A stretch of DNA of 64,000 nucleotides, taken from contig JASDDO010000024.1 of the NCBI GenBank assembly GCA_030015575.1, forward strand, positions 219,686,996 through 219,750,995. The letters run 5' to 3'. Position 1 is the stretch's first letter. Every line of letters begins with the position of its first letter. Shown here piece after piece: positions 22,625-40,114 of this stretch. The position numbers and the translations under genes were made by a program. The notes beneath the pieces are model-generated. The model was not told where the DNA came from. It searched no databases and was given only the letters and a program-made list of their open reading frames with translations. This DNA comes from Agapanthus africanus. Its lineage: Eukaryota > Streptophyta > Magnoliopsida > Asparagales > Amaryllidaceae.

Positions 22625-24659
22625 TATTGGATATAGTGCCCTCAAAGTCAATTATTGGATCGCAGGCACGTGATTGCAATGATTGAGGGAGGACCTATAC
22701 CGGTAGGACAGTCTTACTCGAGATGATAGTATGCTATCTGGTTTGTGTTTATCATCGTGCACATGCTTCAGGTGACATTACAGATCACTATTACACGTTG
22801 ATAGAGCCCTTAGGATTCTTTCTTGACTGCCAGCAGCATAGTGGCGATCATATACGTAGGAGTTGTGGTCTATAAGCACATCCATAAAAGGTCCCTAGTC
22901 GAGGGAGTTTCGAGACAGGGTATCGATACTCCAGAGTAGACTAGTGTATACAGTTCGAGACCCCGACGAGGGGCGGTGGCCGGTCTCACAAGCCATTGGT
23001 GTCAGTTGGTTCACCTAGATGTATACAGGTGCTCATTGGGTTATGAGTACACCGGACGGACTCGTCGGGAACATGCTAGTTGGTATTATACCTGTCGTCA
23101 GATAGCAGTTCCCTGGTGACATGTGTACAGGTTAGTCTATCGACCTGAGATCGTCATTTGTCTCGTGTGAGTTCCCACTGTGCTTTGATTACTACCCTAC
23201 CATGGCTCAAAGGAGTCATGCAAACAGGTTTTAGTTGGGTACAGTCCCGAGCCACATAGAGGTAGTGAGCGGATCGACGGGAGATTCGTCTCTCCCGGTA
23301 TTGGGGGTGAGATCGTGCTGTGTCTGGAGAGCCATTACACAAAGTCCCTGACCAGGGCAAGCGAGATTTACTGGTACGTATTCCAGTAGTATCTCGGGGT
23401 GTTTTGGGCTACACTCCGACACGACTTATACTGCTATTGGGGTCTGACGTTTACCAGCCCCCTAGGCCCGATATGCGATACTCATAGACGAACGGACCGG
23501 ACTGTACGGATATTGTCGCTGACAGGCTCAGTAGGGTTTCAGGATGAGTTCGCTCATCGGCCTCCCTTTTGCTCAATACCTTAGCAGCCGTTACGCACAG
23601 CTAGTGCCACTGACGTGCTTGTGGTTAAACCCACTTCCAGTGTATTGAAGAGTCTTTAGAGCCCCCCACAGAAAGTTTCCCAAGTTCGGGCGAAACGTTG
23701 TAGAGGCCGTATGGTTTTATAGCAGGGTTCGATCATATACGTGCACTTGTGCATGGATCATGATCGGACGGATCATACTAGTGGGCTTTGGTTTAAGCCG
23801 GATGCTAGTATTAGATTGGTTGGATTACTTTCATCTCGTTGTATTCGTATTCAGTCGAAATGCGGATGCAGGTATGTATATACAGGTGAGGGGTATTCTT
23901 GTGATCCGTCATGAGTTTACTTTAGAATATGCCATTCTATTTATTGTTTTAAATATTTGGATTAATGTTTATTAAGTGAAAATTATGAGTGCAAGTCATG
24001 ATCAAGAGCATTAAATGTGGCATGTGCATGTTTGGTGACTCATGGTGTTATTTTTTGTGCCATGTCTAATCTCTTGATTGATTATTGTGTGGGATTGAGA
24101 TGTGGAGAGAGAGAGAGCAGCCACTATAGGTGGGGCTTGGTTCTTGATTTGTTAAGAGAGGCTCTCACATTTTTCATCTCACACAATAAGCAAGCTCTTC
24201 TTCTTCACTAGTTTTCTTCTTGTGCTCACAACTTCCATTAATAGCTTCTTCTTCAACCTCCATCCATACCATCTCATGTGTTGAGAATCCATGGATGTCA
24301 TGAGACAAAGTAATCACACACATTCTCTACTTCACCTTGGACATGTCGGCTAGCAAACTTCATGTCTGAGTTGCTTCGGTTTTGAAGCGGGAGCCCGTAA
24401 AAAGATTCCTTGACGTGGTGCCACTTTGACGAGGAGACCGGAGATCAAGCTTGATCGGAGATGCCGCGAGGAGCTAAGGATGGTGACTAAAGACCGAAGG
24501 ACACGGATCGATCGGTATAGCCATTCTAACTTCTTTGTAGTTGCTATATAGGGTTAATGGAACGATCCGGGTGAAAGACTGCGTTAGCGCCAGTTTATAA
24601 AAGTTTTTGTTCCACATTTGGCCTCGGATTGACGGCCGAGGCGCTACCGTAGACTTACA
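22625..24659 (+). repeat. 3' LTR of the copia-type element
   Basis: It pairs with 4552-6586, preceded by the polypurine tract and followed by the TGTGC target duplication. It is more diverged from its partner than the two LTRs of the nested Tekay element are from each other, as expected if copia inserted first. Confidence 0.85.
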
Positions 24660-24664
24660 TGTGC

Positions 24665-25789
24665 ATCATGTCAATCACTAGTAGTTGTGCAAGTGTTCTA
24701 TCAATATATTTGTTGGAAGAATAGCTCTCAATGCCTATCCATAGCATATATATATATATATATAATTACCAATCAACCCCCTGTATATAAGGAAGTCATA
24801 ATAAACCGTATCGACATCTACATGGACATAACGTGGTATCGCGGTCCTACAGTGTCATGGCAGTACCAATGATGTGTAGTATAACATGCGTGTCTGTGAT
24901 CTGTGCAATATGTAAGTTTATTTTATGCTTTACAAGGTTTATAGAGAAGCGAAATTTCAAAAACCGAATTTTGTGAGCATGCAAGAAAGAGTTTTAACTA
25001 AGATTTACCACAAAACCCTATCTATAATACAAAGGTATTTATTCTACTGTGTTAGAATTTTATACCTATCGGATTCATGTCCTTTGGGTCTTGAATCCTC
25101 TTCTTGAGGTCCTTTTGGGGTCTTCGGTGTAGTTTGGTTGCCGGTCTCTTGGATCCTAGATGATCCACCTGAAAGTCCTAGGTTCAAACTTCAACTTTCA
25201 TAATGAAAGAAACTTAACTAACTATATTACTAATCTAGCTAGTCAAGAATGAGAGGAGAAGATTAGTGGTGAGTTTCTATCTCAAAAATTCTTGTTTCTC
25301 AACCCATGGGAGTGATATGATTTTTTTTGTGAAGAGAAGAGAGCAAAGAAGCAAGAGAAGATGCAACTCAAGAATGAGCTCAAGAAAAACCATCAACCAT
25401 GAAGAATGGCTACTTCATCATAATATCAAGCATTTTCTTTTCTTTTAAAAAATCTAACCATATTTCAATAGTGATGGCAATAAATGCCTAAATCATGCTT
25501 CATTCTATGCCTCCATTACACCTCATTTTCTATTTATCAATAAATAGAAAATCACACATAATGAGATGTCCCCTTCTAGAATGTATTTTGTATAAATACA
25601 AAATACTTTCTACCGTATATACATACCCGTATTCATATCAAAATACGAATACCCAAGAGAAAGAATAATACCACTAAAAATAATACTAGCATTAAATCAA
25701 TACCTGGTTTAATGAACCGGTTTAATCCTAAGTCCGCTAGTATTAAAAACCGTCCGATTAAATTCCGCGCAACTAGTACACGCAATCAA
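24665..25789. other. Non-coding interval right of the copia element
   Basis: No gene is seen. Bases 24840-24915 resemble 4480-4546 left of the copia element, and 24666-24720 resemble 26882-26937, so a repeat with several local copies was present before insertion. An AT dinucleotide run lies at 24748-24763. Confidence 0.45.
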
Positions 25790-26815
25790 TCGGAACCCTG
25801 CACGTATAAACATACGGCCTTCACTCTTTTCGCCTGAACCAGAGAAAGCTTCTGTGTGGGACTCTAAAGACTCGACAGTATGCTGGCAGTGAGTTTAACC
25901 ACATGCGCGTCAGTGGTACTAGCTGTACGTAATGGCTACCCAGGTACCTGTCGAAAAAGAAGGCCGACGAGCAAACTCATTTGAACCCCTACTGAGCCTA
26001 ACCGTGACAATATTCGTACAGTCTAGTCTGTTCATCTGAGAGTACTGCATACCGGGTCTAGGGGCGGTCAACGTCAGACCCCTACTAACCTTGATAAGTC
26101 GTGCTAGTGTGGCTCAATACCATCCGAGAAATTACTGATCTAATCTATCAGTAATTCTCAACTGCCCTGGCCAGGGGCTAATGGCGTTAACCAACCAAGT
26201 ACAGTGCGATATCGACTCCCTATACCTGGGGAGACGAATCCCTAACAATCACTCACTGTTTCCATGTGGCTCGGGACTGTACCCAACTAAAATCTGTTTG
26301 CACGACTCTTTTGAGCCGTGGTAAGGTAGTGGTCAAAGCACAGTGAGAACTCACACAAGAAAAATGATGATCTTAAGGCTACAGACTACCTGTACACATG
26401 ACACACGAGAACTGCCATCTGACGTTAGGTATAATACCATCCAGCGGTTCTCGGCGAGTCCGTCCAGTGTACCCACCCACAATGAGCACCCGTATAAAAT
26501 CATAGGTGAAACACACAAATGGCTGTAAGACCAACTATCGCCCCTCGTCAGGGTCTAAAAATGTATACACCAGTCTACTCTGATATATCGATACCCTGTC
26601 TCAATATTCCTACGACTGAGGACACTTTTAAGGATATGCTTATAGACTACTCAGCTCTCACAAGTATGACCGCCATCACAACGCTGATGGTCTAACATGT
26701 CCTGCGGGCTTTATCAACATGTATAAGTAGTACGTAATAACAAGTAGAACATATGTACATGTTAAGATAAAGTTAAACCAGATAGCATATTATCATTTCG
26801 AGCAAGATCATCCTA
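25790..26815 (-). repeat. Old inverted fragment of the copia LTR
   Basis: On the minus strand this follows the copia LTR over about 1 kb. For example 26265-26350 matches the complement of 5100-5190, 26530-26640 that of 4800-4900, 25850-25945 that of 5515-5605, and 26765-26815 that of 4625-4680. Divergence is clearly higher than between the two LTRs of the main element. No target duplication or internal region is recognisable. Confidence 0.7.
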
Positions 26816-29800
26816 TATATATACATATCCATAGTATCCATTACAAATAATGGTCTCTATGGCATATATATCCTACACAACATAGCAATCATTGATAGTT
26901 GTACAGTGTTCTATTAGTGTGTTTGTATGAGAATAATAACGCAACTAACATATATAACAGGTAAACGAATCGCGAGCGTAAAAAAGCAACCAAATCGTAC
27001 ACGAATGATCGTTAAACGTGAGTAACTATTATGAGCTATACCGTTACAATTGAAAATAGAACGAAACGTTATTTTACAAATAAAAAGGCTGCAGTATATT
27101 TAAAATATATATCAATTTTAAAGTAGCAACACATCCTTGCTATTTACTTACCATTTAAAAGTGGAAAACGAATCGTTGTTTTTTAAAAGAGTATAGCTCA
27201 AGCGATCAAATCGAAATAAACATACAACTCCGCGAGTCCAAATGAATCTCGGTCGTAATCGGCACACTATTATCATCATCACAAGTACGGAATGATCTCT
27301 CGTATAATATCCATCCAATATCACATCTATATCATACGGATCTATAGTCGCGTACATATGTCACAATAATCATATATCAAGATATATCCATACCCATATG
27401 TAATCTAGTAGATACCAATTATACACTAATTTAGTTATAAACTAAGTTATCTAACTTATCATTGTAATCTAGGTGTATAGTACAAATATCCTAGTTAATT
27501 AGTTGAGGGTGTTATACGTCATCCACTCGACTTTCCCCGTAGATATAAATCTACTCATCGACATATCGAGCTAATTAAAATTCGCAACCGCCTTACCCGT
27601 CCTTGCCGTCTCAGAAATTCCCACGATCGTACCTACAATCGTAATTAAGACACAACGGCATAAATATCCAAATTAAAAATGATATAACGAGCGAAGCGCA
27701 CATAGGTTAAAACATATAGCTCACTTATTCAAAATACGACCAAATACTCCCGACGTCGACGTACAAACGTCGAACGATCAAGTCGAGGTATAGAAATACA
27801 TAAAACCAAGTTTTAAATATCGGAAACATTGCTAAAACCAAACTAAAGCACCCTCAGATTTCTCTACAAGTAACCTGGAACAAAAACCCCAATACAGTGG
27901 CTTAATTACCACAAGATGAAGCTACAGACCAAAAATCAAGACCTAACTCAAAAGTGGGGCCGCAAATTGCATCAATATCGATTAAATCTGCGGCCAGAAA
28001 TAGGAGTTAGGGGATCGTGTTTCTAGGGTAGACTTCTACTGGTCTCATCATATCACAGTACTCTCTAAATATTTTTCAGAGAACCCTACTAGCTCTAGAT
28101 TCAATTTGAACGCTACAAACTTCACAAAAATCCTACTTTTCCGATATTTAACAAAGAAATTCTGAAACTCCAACACATGGAAACTTGAAAAAAGATAATC
28201 TTTACTTATAAGAATTGAGCACAAAGGAATTACAAGCTCAAGAAGTGTATGCTTGAATCTTCTTGAGATTGCGGTGGTTTTAGCTTGATATTTTGCACAA
28301 TTTTCATGAAGAGATCGTCAACTCTTTTTATGATTTTGTGAATGGTGGCTTAGAGTTGAGATTAACATAGAGAAGAAAAGATAGGTTCAGACAGAAGAAG
28401 AAATGAACCATTGGAATTTTGGTAAAGTGAAGGAGAAGCTGTAGAAAAAGGTGGAGGTGTAAAAGGAGAAGGAGGAGGTGTGGGAAGGAGGGTGTATGGT
28501 TTGATAAGTTGAGCATGAAGGTTATTCCAACCTATCATATACCATATCCTCACCAAAAACTAAAACTCCTTTTTACAAATAAATACCACAATCTTACAAC
28601 AAAATCTCATATTATGTTAAAAATAAAATGCTTATCTTTTTTAGGATATCGCATATTTTTATTTTTTCCAAAATAATTACATTTTTACGGATACCAATCC
28701 GAAAATCCAAAATCCATACACGATATTATTTTCATAAACTCATATTATTCATATTTAAATTATAAATTAATATTTATAAATTTTAAAATATTACATTTAC
28801 AACCATAAGAGACCTGGGATCAAAATCTAGCCCGCATTAAGTTATTCTTTATTGTAAAAAAAAATTGATAGATGTGATATAAGTTATTGGGTTTGTGATT
28901 GGCTACAAAAAGAGATAGCTTTTGGAACATGCATGCATGTCCCCGACACTTTTCCCAATGACCAGTCTGATCGTGTATGAATAGAGCGATATGGTAAAAT
29001 AAGGATTTTCTAAGATAAAAGGATAAATTGTCCACACAAAAAAACGACAGTCATTCCCGCCGATTTCGGTACCTTTGTGCCACCACCGTTGCCGTCTCCA
29101 ATGCAAAGGTTGCCGACATCCGTCGCCGCCGCAGCCACAACAATTGGATCCATTGAGATTGAGGTCTTCTGAGCATCGTTGTTGTGCATGTTGTATCATA
29201 AGGAATCTCAAATTATATCAAGCACAGGCATGCAAGAGATCTAAATTAAAGCATTCCTTTATTAGCAGATTATTAGCTGAAGTATCCATTCATAATATTC
29301 TTTTTAGAACGACTCCGACATATGAATTTAACTGATGATGACACACTTGGAAAGGAAAGTCTTACTTTACTCCAGAGCTTACTCTTTTGATAGGCTTTGT
29401 ATATTTAGCTTGTTCTGATTTTACTCGCTTACCATATATTCTCTTGATCAAATCGACTTGATTAATACTTATTTAAAATCTTTATCATCCCTTTCGGTAT
29501 ATCCATCGTTTCGCTTAATTAAACATGATCCTAGCATAACCCTTCGAGTAACAAATTTTAAAATTATGTAGTTGAACATAAGAGACATGGTTTAGAAATA
29601 AAAATAAAGCATTAGATAAAAATCTCTATATATAATACAGATGTCTTTGGTCAGATGTCCACCCTTCTTCTTTTTTCTAGAAACTAATAAGGGCTGCTTA
29701 GAGGACCCTCTCCCAAATTTTTTTAAAGAGGCAAGGGAAAGATAGAAAAATCCTAGATCTCTGCGTCTTCCATCTTATCCCTCCTTTTTTTTAAAAAAAA

Positions 29801-30610
29801 TAATAAATAAGACTTTAGAACCCTCCACATTTCTATCTCTGTCTTCCTCCTTCCTTTCTCTCAAACAACGCACATGCATGAATTCTAGTTATAAGATAAA
29901 CACACTATATTTAATTTTTAAAACAAAAATAACCTCCATGTTTGCATTCACACCAACAACCATGAAGGCAATTGAAACACCAGGAGATAATTAAAAGAAC
30001 ACAAATATAAAGAATCCAAAGGAACATTTATAATATTGAAATCTTTAGAGGGTTATGTATAAAGAAGAAAAAAGCCCAAATGCTTTAATGCTCCGAGTAC
30101 TAAAATACTTTAACCATGAAATGGGTTGGAGCTTTGTGCACGAGCGGCGCATCACGTGCCTTTTGCATCCTCCGAGTACTAAAATACGCCACTTGAAAAT
30201 GCTTAAATTAGCATGGGCCCACGGTAAAAGATTAAAATCCATGCCATATCGGACATGGAAATGGTCAGAAGCGCAGATATCACGGGCTTGTCGATGACGT
30301 CAGTAAAATCCAGCTGGATTTGTACGGTCAAGCAGCGGCTGATTTGACCCAACCATGTACCTTATGTCTCACATGAGAATAATATTTAAGCAGCTTCTCA
30401 ACATTTGAAACCATACTTTGATACATTGACATTCCCATTAAAATACTCGTATGAAATACTCATAGTTTTTGCTAGTCATGACTTTATATAACATGGGTTT
30501 TTTCTTGAAATATAACGTTTTAAATTTTAAATTATTAAAATATGGTGGTTGGAATTATAATTGTTGAAATAGAATGGTTTGCACCTCATCCCCCACGCCG
30601 CCCCATCCAG
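26816..30610. other. AT-rich non-coding interval
   Basis: I find no convincing gene on either strand. Short frames at 28328-28556 and 28903-29335 are low-complexity or chance. An 18 bp direct repeat, CTCCGAGTACTAAAATAC, occurs at 30091-30108 and 30170-30187. The interval probably contains degraded transposon DNA. Confidence 0.4.
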
Positions 30611-30729
30611 TATAGGGGACGGGTCCCGCCCCCTATATATTAATAGAGAGGGCGGGTTCTGGGAACCCGCCCTCTCTATATTTATATAGGGGGCGGGTTC
30701 TAGAAACCCGCCCCCTATATAAATATAGA
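30611..30729. repeat. Three adjacent palindromes built on a GGCGGGTT core
   Basis: P1 (30611-30637) is near-perfect: TATAGGGGACGGGTCCC and its complement with one mismatch type. P2 has 15 bp perfect arms (30645-30659 and 30663-30677) around a TGG loop. P3 has 25 bp perfect arms (30675-30699 and 30705-30729) around the loop CTAGA. They sit left of the MULE-related genes and may be subterminal or terminal structure of a DNA transposon. No terminal inverted repeat partner was found. Confidence 0.75.
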
Positions 30730-30976
30730 TTTTTAAATTAAAATTATTTTAAATTTTTTTTTAAATAAATAAACGTAAAATAAAATTGAATAAAACAATA
30801 AAATTTTATTATATCGATGTCTTGTACAAAATGAATCCGTCAAATTTACAATACAAAAAAATCATATTTGTTTGTAAAATGTAAATTCTATCTCGACGGT
30901 CAAATTTATAATAACAAAATGAATCCGTCAAATTTATAATACGAAAAAATCCTATATAATTGTAAAATGTAAAAAA

Positions 30977-31480
30977 CTATCGTTTTTCTTTTCCATTTCC
31001 CTTATGAAATCCGAGAAGGCTTGACATAAGCCTATGCCTCCTGGAATGACTGGAGGACCCACCCGTTTCTTGGGTAGATGGCGGCGGCGACGGCAGCGTC
31101 TGCTCTTCTGCTTCGGTTTCGGCTTCAGCAGCGTCTTGGACAGTCTGTTGTTCCGCAAATCCTGAACCTGAATGTGGGACAGGTGTCGGATATGTGCTGC
31201 CTCCCAACAACTGTACGTAGGACGATAAATCCGTGTCCCAACTGGGCAGTTGTAGCGAAGAACCTGTCCCGGTTTCATGCGGCTGCTGTTGCACAAAACC
31301 TGGGCCCCATGGCTGCGCAAATCCTGACCCCCAAGATTGCTGTTGTTGCGCAAAACCTTACCCCCAAGTCGGCTGTTCTGCAAAACCTGACCCCCAAGAC
31401 TGGTGTTGTTGCGCTTGTCCGGTATGCCAGGGTTGCTGCTGGCGGTATGGTGATCCAAACCACTGATCCTGCTAGAAGAT
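30977..31480 (-). pseudogene. Gln/Trp/Gly-repeat protein, C-terminal segment (function unknown)
   Basis: On the minus strand from about 31480 to a stop at 30977 a frame encodes four or so degenerate repeats of the form QQ.SWGSGFA, one interrupted by a TAA. It continues with an acidic/Gln stretch, a Pro/Ser run (LPSPPPSTQETGGSSS) and a basic tail (GFHKGNGKEKR). The repeat pattern is coherent only in this frame, so the plus-strand ORFs at 31078-31482 are likely its shadow. CTTCTAGCAG at the upstream end could be a splice acceptor. Low-complexity tails of this kind occur in transposon-associated plant proteins, but I do not recognise a family. It is head to head with the MULE transposase. Confidence 0.4.
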
Positions 31481-31485
31481 GACGG

Positions 31486-33179
31486 TTGCGAATAATGATT
31501 TTGTCGGTTGCTGCTGTCGAACTAGAAGATCCCGGCCTCGATCCGCTGGAAGATGATAGTTGGGTAGATTTAGCCGTGGCAGAAGTAAATACGGCACCCT
31601 ATTTGGAAGCGACAGCAGCAAGCGAAGAATGCGTCAGTGTCGGGGATTTGTTTCAGAAAAAAGGAGATCTTATTTGTAAGCTGAAATCGTGGTCTATTCA
31701 GCAAAACGTTACATTTAAAACCGAAGAGTCAAATAAGACGTACTATACGGTGGTATGTACGAAAGCTCCTGAATGTAAGTGGAGATTGCATGCATATTGT
31801 TCCAAAAGAGCCAAAGCTTGGAAGGTCACGAAATACAACCAAGAACATACTTGCATCAATTCCATTATGTTACAAGATCACCGGAATTGCACTTCATCTT
31901 ACATTTTCTCGCTAATCATGCCACTAATCCGTACAGATGTGGCGATGACTCTCTGAGAGATACGGCTCTTGGTTAGCGGAGAGCACAAAATTTAGATTTC
32001 ATATATGAAGGCATGGGATGCTCGTAGAAGGCTTTATGCAAGATATTTGGGGACTGGGAAAGCTCGTACAACTCACTAGTCCCTTTTATGGAAGCCATGA
32101 AAGCATCAAATCCGGGGACCGTATACCGGTTAAAAACCACAGAAACAGATGTCGAAGGCTCTGTCAGGTTTCAAAGAATTTTCTGGTGCTTTGGTCCATG
32201 TGCGGCTGGTTTCACACACTGTCGGCCGGTATTATGCGTTGATGGTACGTATCTATACGGTAAGTACAGAGACTGCATGTTAATTGCTACAGGTATTGAT
32301 ACTAATAACGGTATAATGCCGTTGGGATTTTCTATTGTCGAGGGTGAAAATACATCATCCTGGTCATGATTTTTCCGTCAACTCAAAAATATCCCATCTG
32401 TTATTGATAAAACAGATTTATGCATCATATCTGATAGACATATATGAATACTAGCTGCAATGAGATCTGTATTTCCGACGACCCCACATAGGTTTTGCCT
32501 ACGGCACTTCAGGCAAAATTTTGATAGAAAATTTAAAAATTCGGATCTACATAAGCTTATGTACAAAGCCGGTGAAACGCCTGACCCTAATGTTCATGAC
32601 ATGTACATGACGAAAATTGGGGAGATGAGTCAAGCCGCGAAAGCGTGGTTAGATGAGTATCCAGTACGCATGTAGCCACAAGCACATGATGATGGGTGCA
32701 GATATCTACTAATGATGACTAATATGTCTGAAAGATTCAACGGGGTCCTTAAAGGCGTTTGGGGCTTACCGATACAGGGGTTGATTGTTCGAACCTTTTT
32801 CCGGATGAATACTTACTTTGTGCACATAAGAGAAAAGTTCTTGGCGATGGAGACTCCGCTCACCGCGTATTACGAAGATATATTCCGGAAAAGAGAACGC
32901 AGAGCATAATACTACAGATCCGAAAGGTTTGATACGGCGGAGTTTCAAGTAACGGGCAGTAATGGGAATCAATATACCGTGAACTTTAGAGATGAAGGGC
33001 TCTCTTCGTGTACATGCGGTCTTTTCCAGCAACAACATTTACCTTGTACCCATGTAATTGCTGCTGCGAGCAACATGCATAACTCACATTACAATTTTGC
33101 TTTCCATTACTATACAGTTTCCAATTACCAAAGCGCATACGATCCAAAATTTCATCCTATACCGGATAGTCGCTATTGA
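31486..33179 (+). pseudogene. MuDR-like (MULE) transposase, decayed
   Basis: Domains in order: an acidic start (about 31510-31600); the MuDR DNA-binding region (31640-31850, VGDLFQKKGDLICKLKSWS and CKWRLHAYCSKR); the MULE catalytic domain (32088-32560, VLCVDGTYLYGKYRDC with the first catalytic Asp, MPLGFSIVEGE, and ISDRH); and a C-terminal SWIM zinc finger (CTCGLFQQQHLPCTH, about 33010-33060). It would cut and join element ends at terminal inverted repeats. In-frame stops occur at about 32367, 32445, 32673 and 32906, and frame changes occur near 31900-32080, so no full-length protein is made. Terminal inverted repeats and a 9 bp target duplication were not found. Confidence 0.9.
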
Positions 33180-34841
33180 CACTATTATACTGGGAACGGA
33201 CAAACACCGACCGTATTACCACCGGAAAAAAAATAAGGCCCGGAAGATCTAAGGTGCGTCGAGATCGAATGACAATGGATGCTGATCCTTAGCAAAGATA
33301 CGCCAGATGTAGCCTATGCAAACAACCAGACTATTATAGAACCAGAGGTAAAATGAAGACCATGTATGCTGTCCGAGACCTTGCCGAAGGAGAGGGAAAA
33401 TTCCTTCTTGTTAGGTATCTCTTTCCATTCTGCAAGCGTTGGTTGTGAGTAAAGTTCCTATTGAAGTAGAGTGTGACTCTGCTATTGATAGAAATTCACC
33501 CAGGGATAACAGGGACGTCCAAGTTCTTTTCAAGGCCGGTTTTTAGGTGTACAGCACAAATCCCAGCATTCAGGGTTCAACGTCGGTCAGAAGGAGGATG
33601 CTAAGGGTTGAACATTTATACATGACTTATATTTGGTTAAATTCCTGCGAGTCACCCCCTTCATAGTGAGAATCCATGCATGCATGAGGACTCAAGAAGA
33701 AGCCTTGGCTGACCCTGTCAATTAAGGTTTAGGCCTTGATATTAAATTTATAGCGTGTGTGGGTTGGTCGAACATGTTGGGTTCCCTCCATTGCACGCAT
33801 CGAGAATCTTGATTTGAGATGAACGATCACCATTATGCATGTAAGCCGTTAACAAGCTTGATTACGTCCAGCCGCCCTCTTTATGAGATGTCGACTCCTA
33901 CAAAAGGTTTATTCTCTTCCGAGAGAAGATCAGAGGTAAAATGAAAAATAGTGTATGCACTATCAGAGTGACGAATGCAAATCGATCTGGCTATCTCCGC
34001 TATTATAAAGCTAAAGGAAGGAGGTTAGAAATTTCTCTTGAAATTGAAGTTCCATTTTGATGCAACATAGGATTTTCTTATGTGTCAAAATATTATTAAG
34101 TTACCACATAAAATATTTTTAAAAAGGATAAAAAAGGGGGAAAAAAAATCAGGCAAACCTTATAGCCAAATTCTCCATGATGGAAACACCTTCACGCAAT
34201 TGTCTCTCGCTAAAACTAACCATATAATTTTAAAATCAAGAAACTTTTACTGTTTAATTATTCTGAAACTATCTTTTACACAATTTACTTTCTATAACGG
34301 TATCATTTATATTTTATTTTTAAACCACACGCACATGCATCACACGTGCAAAATTACCGGCATCGCTAGTGATGAGGCATGGCATATTGAATTTGGATTA
34401 TAATTGGAATAAAAAACTAATTTGCTCTGATACTAAATTTTCCAAATTTTGGAAAATTTTAATTTGTTTTTCACAAGATCAACGAATAAGAAGAGATCAA
34501 CGAATAAGAAGTAAGAAGACTATATGACAAACAATGTATCCTTGTTCAAAACCATGAAATTATTAAAATATAGACGGGGTCGACAGTCCGGAAAAACAGA
34601 AGCAGAACTATCGTTTGACAGCCGTAAAATGGAAATTTCATCACCTTCACCTTCTTTCAATTATTTTCTTTGTAGTATTATGCATGAGCTATGAACAAGA
34701 AAGAAAAAGAAAACAAAAGTTGATTGGCATGCACTGTCTACAGTTTAAATGATTATTTGTTGAGTTAAAACAGTATTCAAACAACAGATGCATCAAAGAT
34801 TTACAATCTTTGATAGAGTTGATACTTGTTATTCAGAAAAT
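33180..34841. other. Non-coding interval between the MULE remnant and the OPR gene
   Basis: No gene is supported. Small features are a repeated phrase AGAGGTAAAATGAA (about 33343 and 33931), a short hairpin AAATTTTCCAAATTTTGGAAA near 34436, and an 18 bp tandem AGATCAACGAATAAGAAG near 34478-34513. The frame at 34080-34403 has no recognisable domain. Confidence 0.4.
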
Positions 34842-34847
34842 TTTATT
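34842..34847 (-). terminator. Possible polyadenylation signal of the OPR gene
   Basis: AATAAA on the minus strand lies about 195 bp downstream of the OPR stop codon, a plausible 3' UTR length. Plant poly(A) signals are loose, so this is only a candidate. Confidence 0.4.
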
Positions 34848-35040
34848 CATATAGGTCACACAATTAAGCCCTGAATACAATAATTTTTACATAAAAATTC
34901 CAATGTCCAAGACTTGAATTGCCAGTCCAATCAGCACAGACATTCTTAACGAATTCCAGAACTACATAAAAATATTCTTCGTGTCTGGCAACAAACGAGC
35001 AGACACATTGCACCTGGTGTGCAAAATAATTTATCACAAA

Positions 35041-39833
<4,793 letters not shown>

Positions 39834-40114
39834 TTTCTTTCTCGTTCTTCTTCTCTATTGATTGATTGATAACAACCAAAATAATTGAGGAGGAATGAGT
39901 TTTATCTGCGCACAGTTGAGGGGATGAAGGGAGGGGTCTGGTCACCGCGACGAAGGAGCGAGGAAGACGAATCGGGAGTGAGAAAGCGGAAGGGATGGGG
40001 TGGGTGAGGTTAAGGAGTCTCACCGTCGGGTGATGGGAGCAGGGTCCAAAGGCGGAGTAGTGGAAGTCTTTGTCTTTGACAATTGCAAAACAGATCTAGG
40101 CGGCCCGTTTTTCG

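Larger units (their letters stand above)
4552..24659 (+). mobile_element. Degenerate Ty1/copia-type LTR retrotransposon split by a nested Tekay element
   Basis: Two direct LTRs (4552-6586 and 22625-24659, each 2035 bp) are flanked by the 5 bp duplication TGTGC (4547-4551 and 24660-24664). The primer binding site TGGTATCAGAGCC follows the 5' LTR and the purine tract AAGTGGGAGA precedes the 3' LTR. Without the 10.3 kb Tekay insertion the element is about 9.8 kb, internal part about 5.7 kb. Only fragments of copia pol are recognisable (about 21640-22290); no gag or integrase is readable. The element is dead by mutation and later insertion. The copia assignment rests on the YLDDM reverse transcriptase box and the RNase H fragment that follows it. 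Confidence 0.82.

Noticed and set aside
30091-30187. 18 bp direct repeat as a target duplication
   Set aside because: Too long and too close together for any known insertion; no element lies between the copies.
31078-31482. Plus-strand 134-codon ORF upstream of the MULE transposase
   Set aside because: The opposite strand has a coherent amino-acid repeat in one frame, so this is its shadow.
33420-33545. LINE-type RNase H fragment (VPIEVECDSAI)
   Set aside because: A single short motif without neighbouring conserved blocks; not enough to call.
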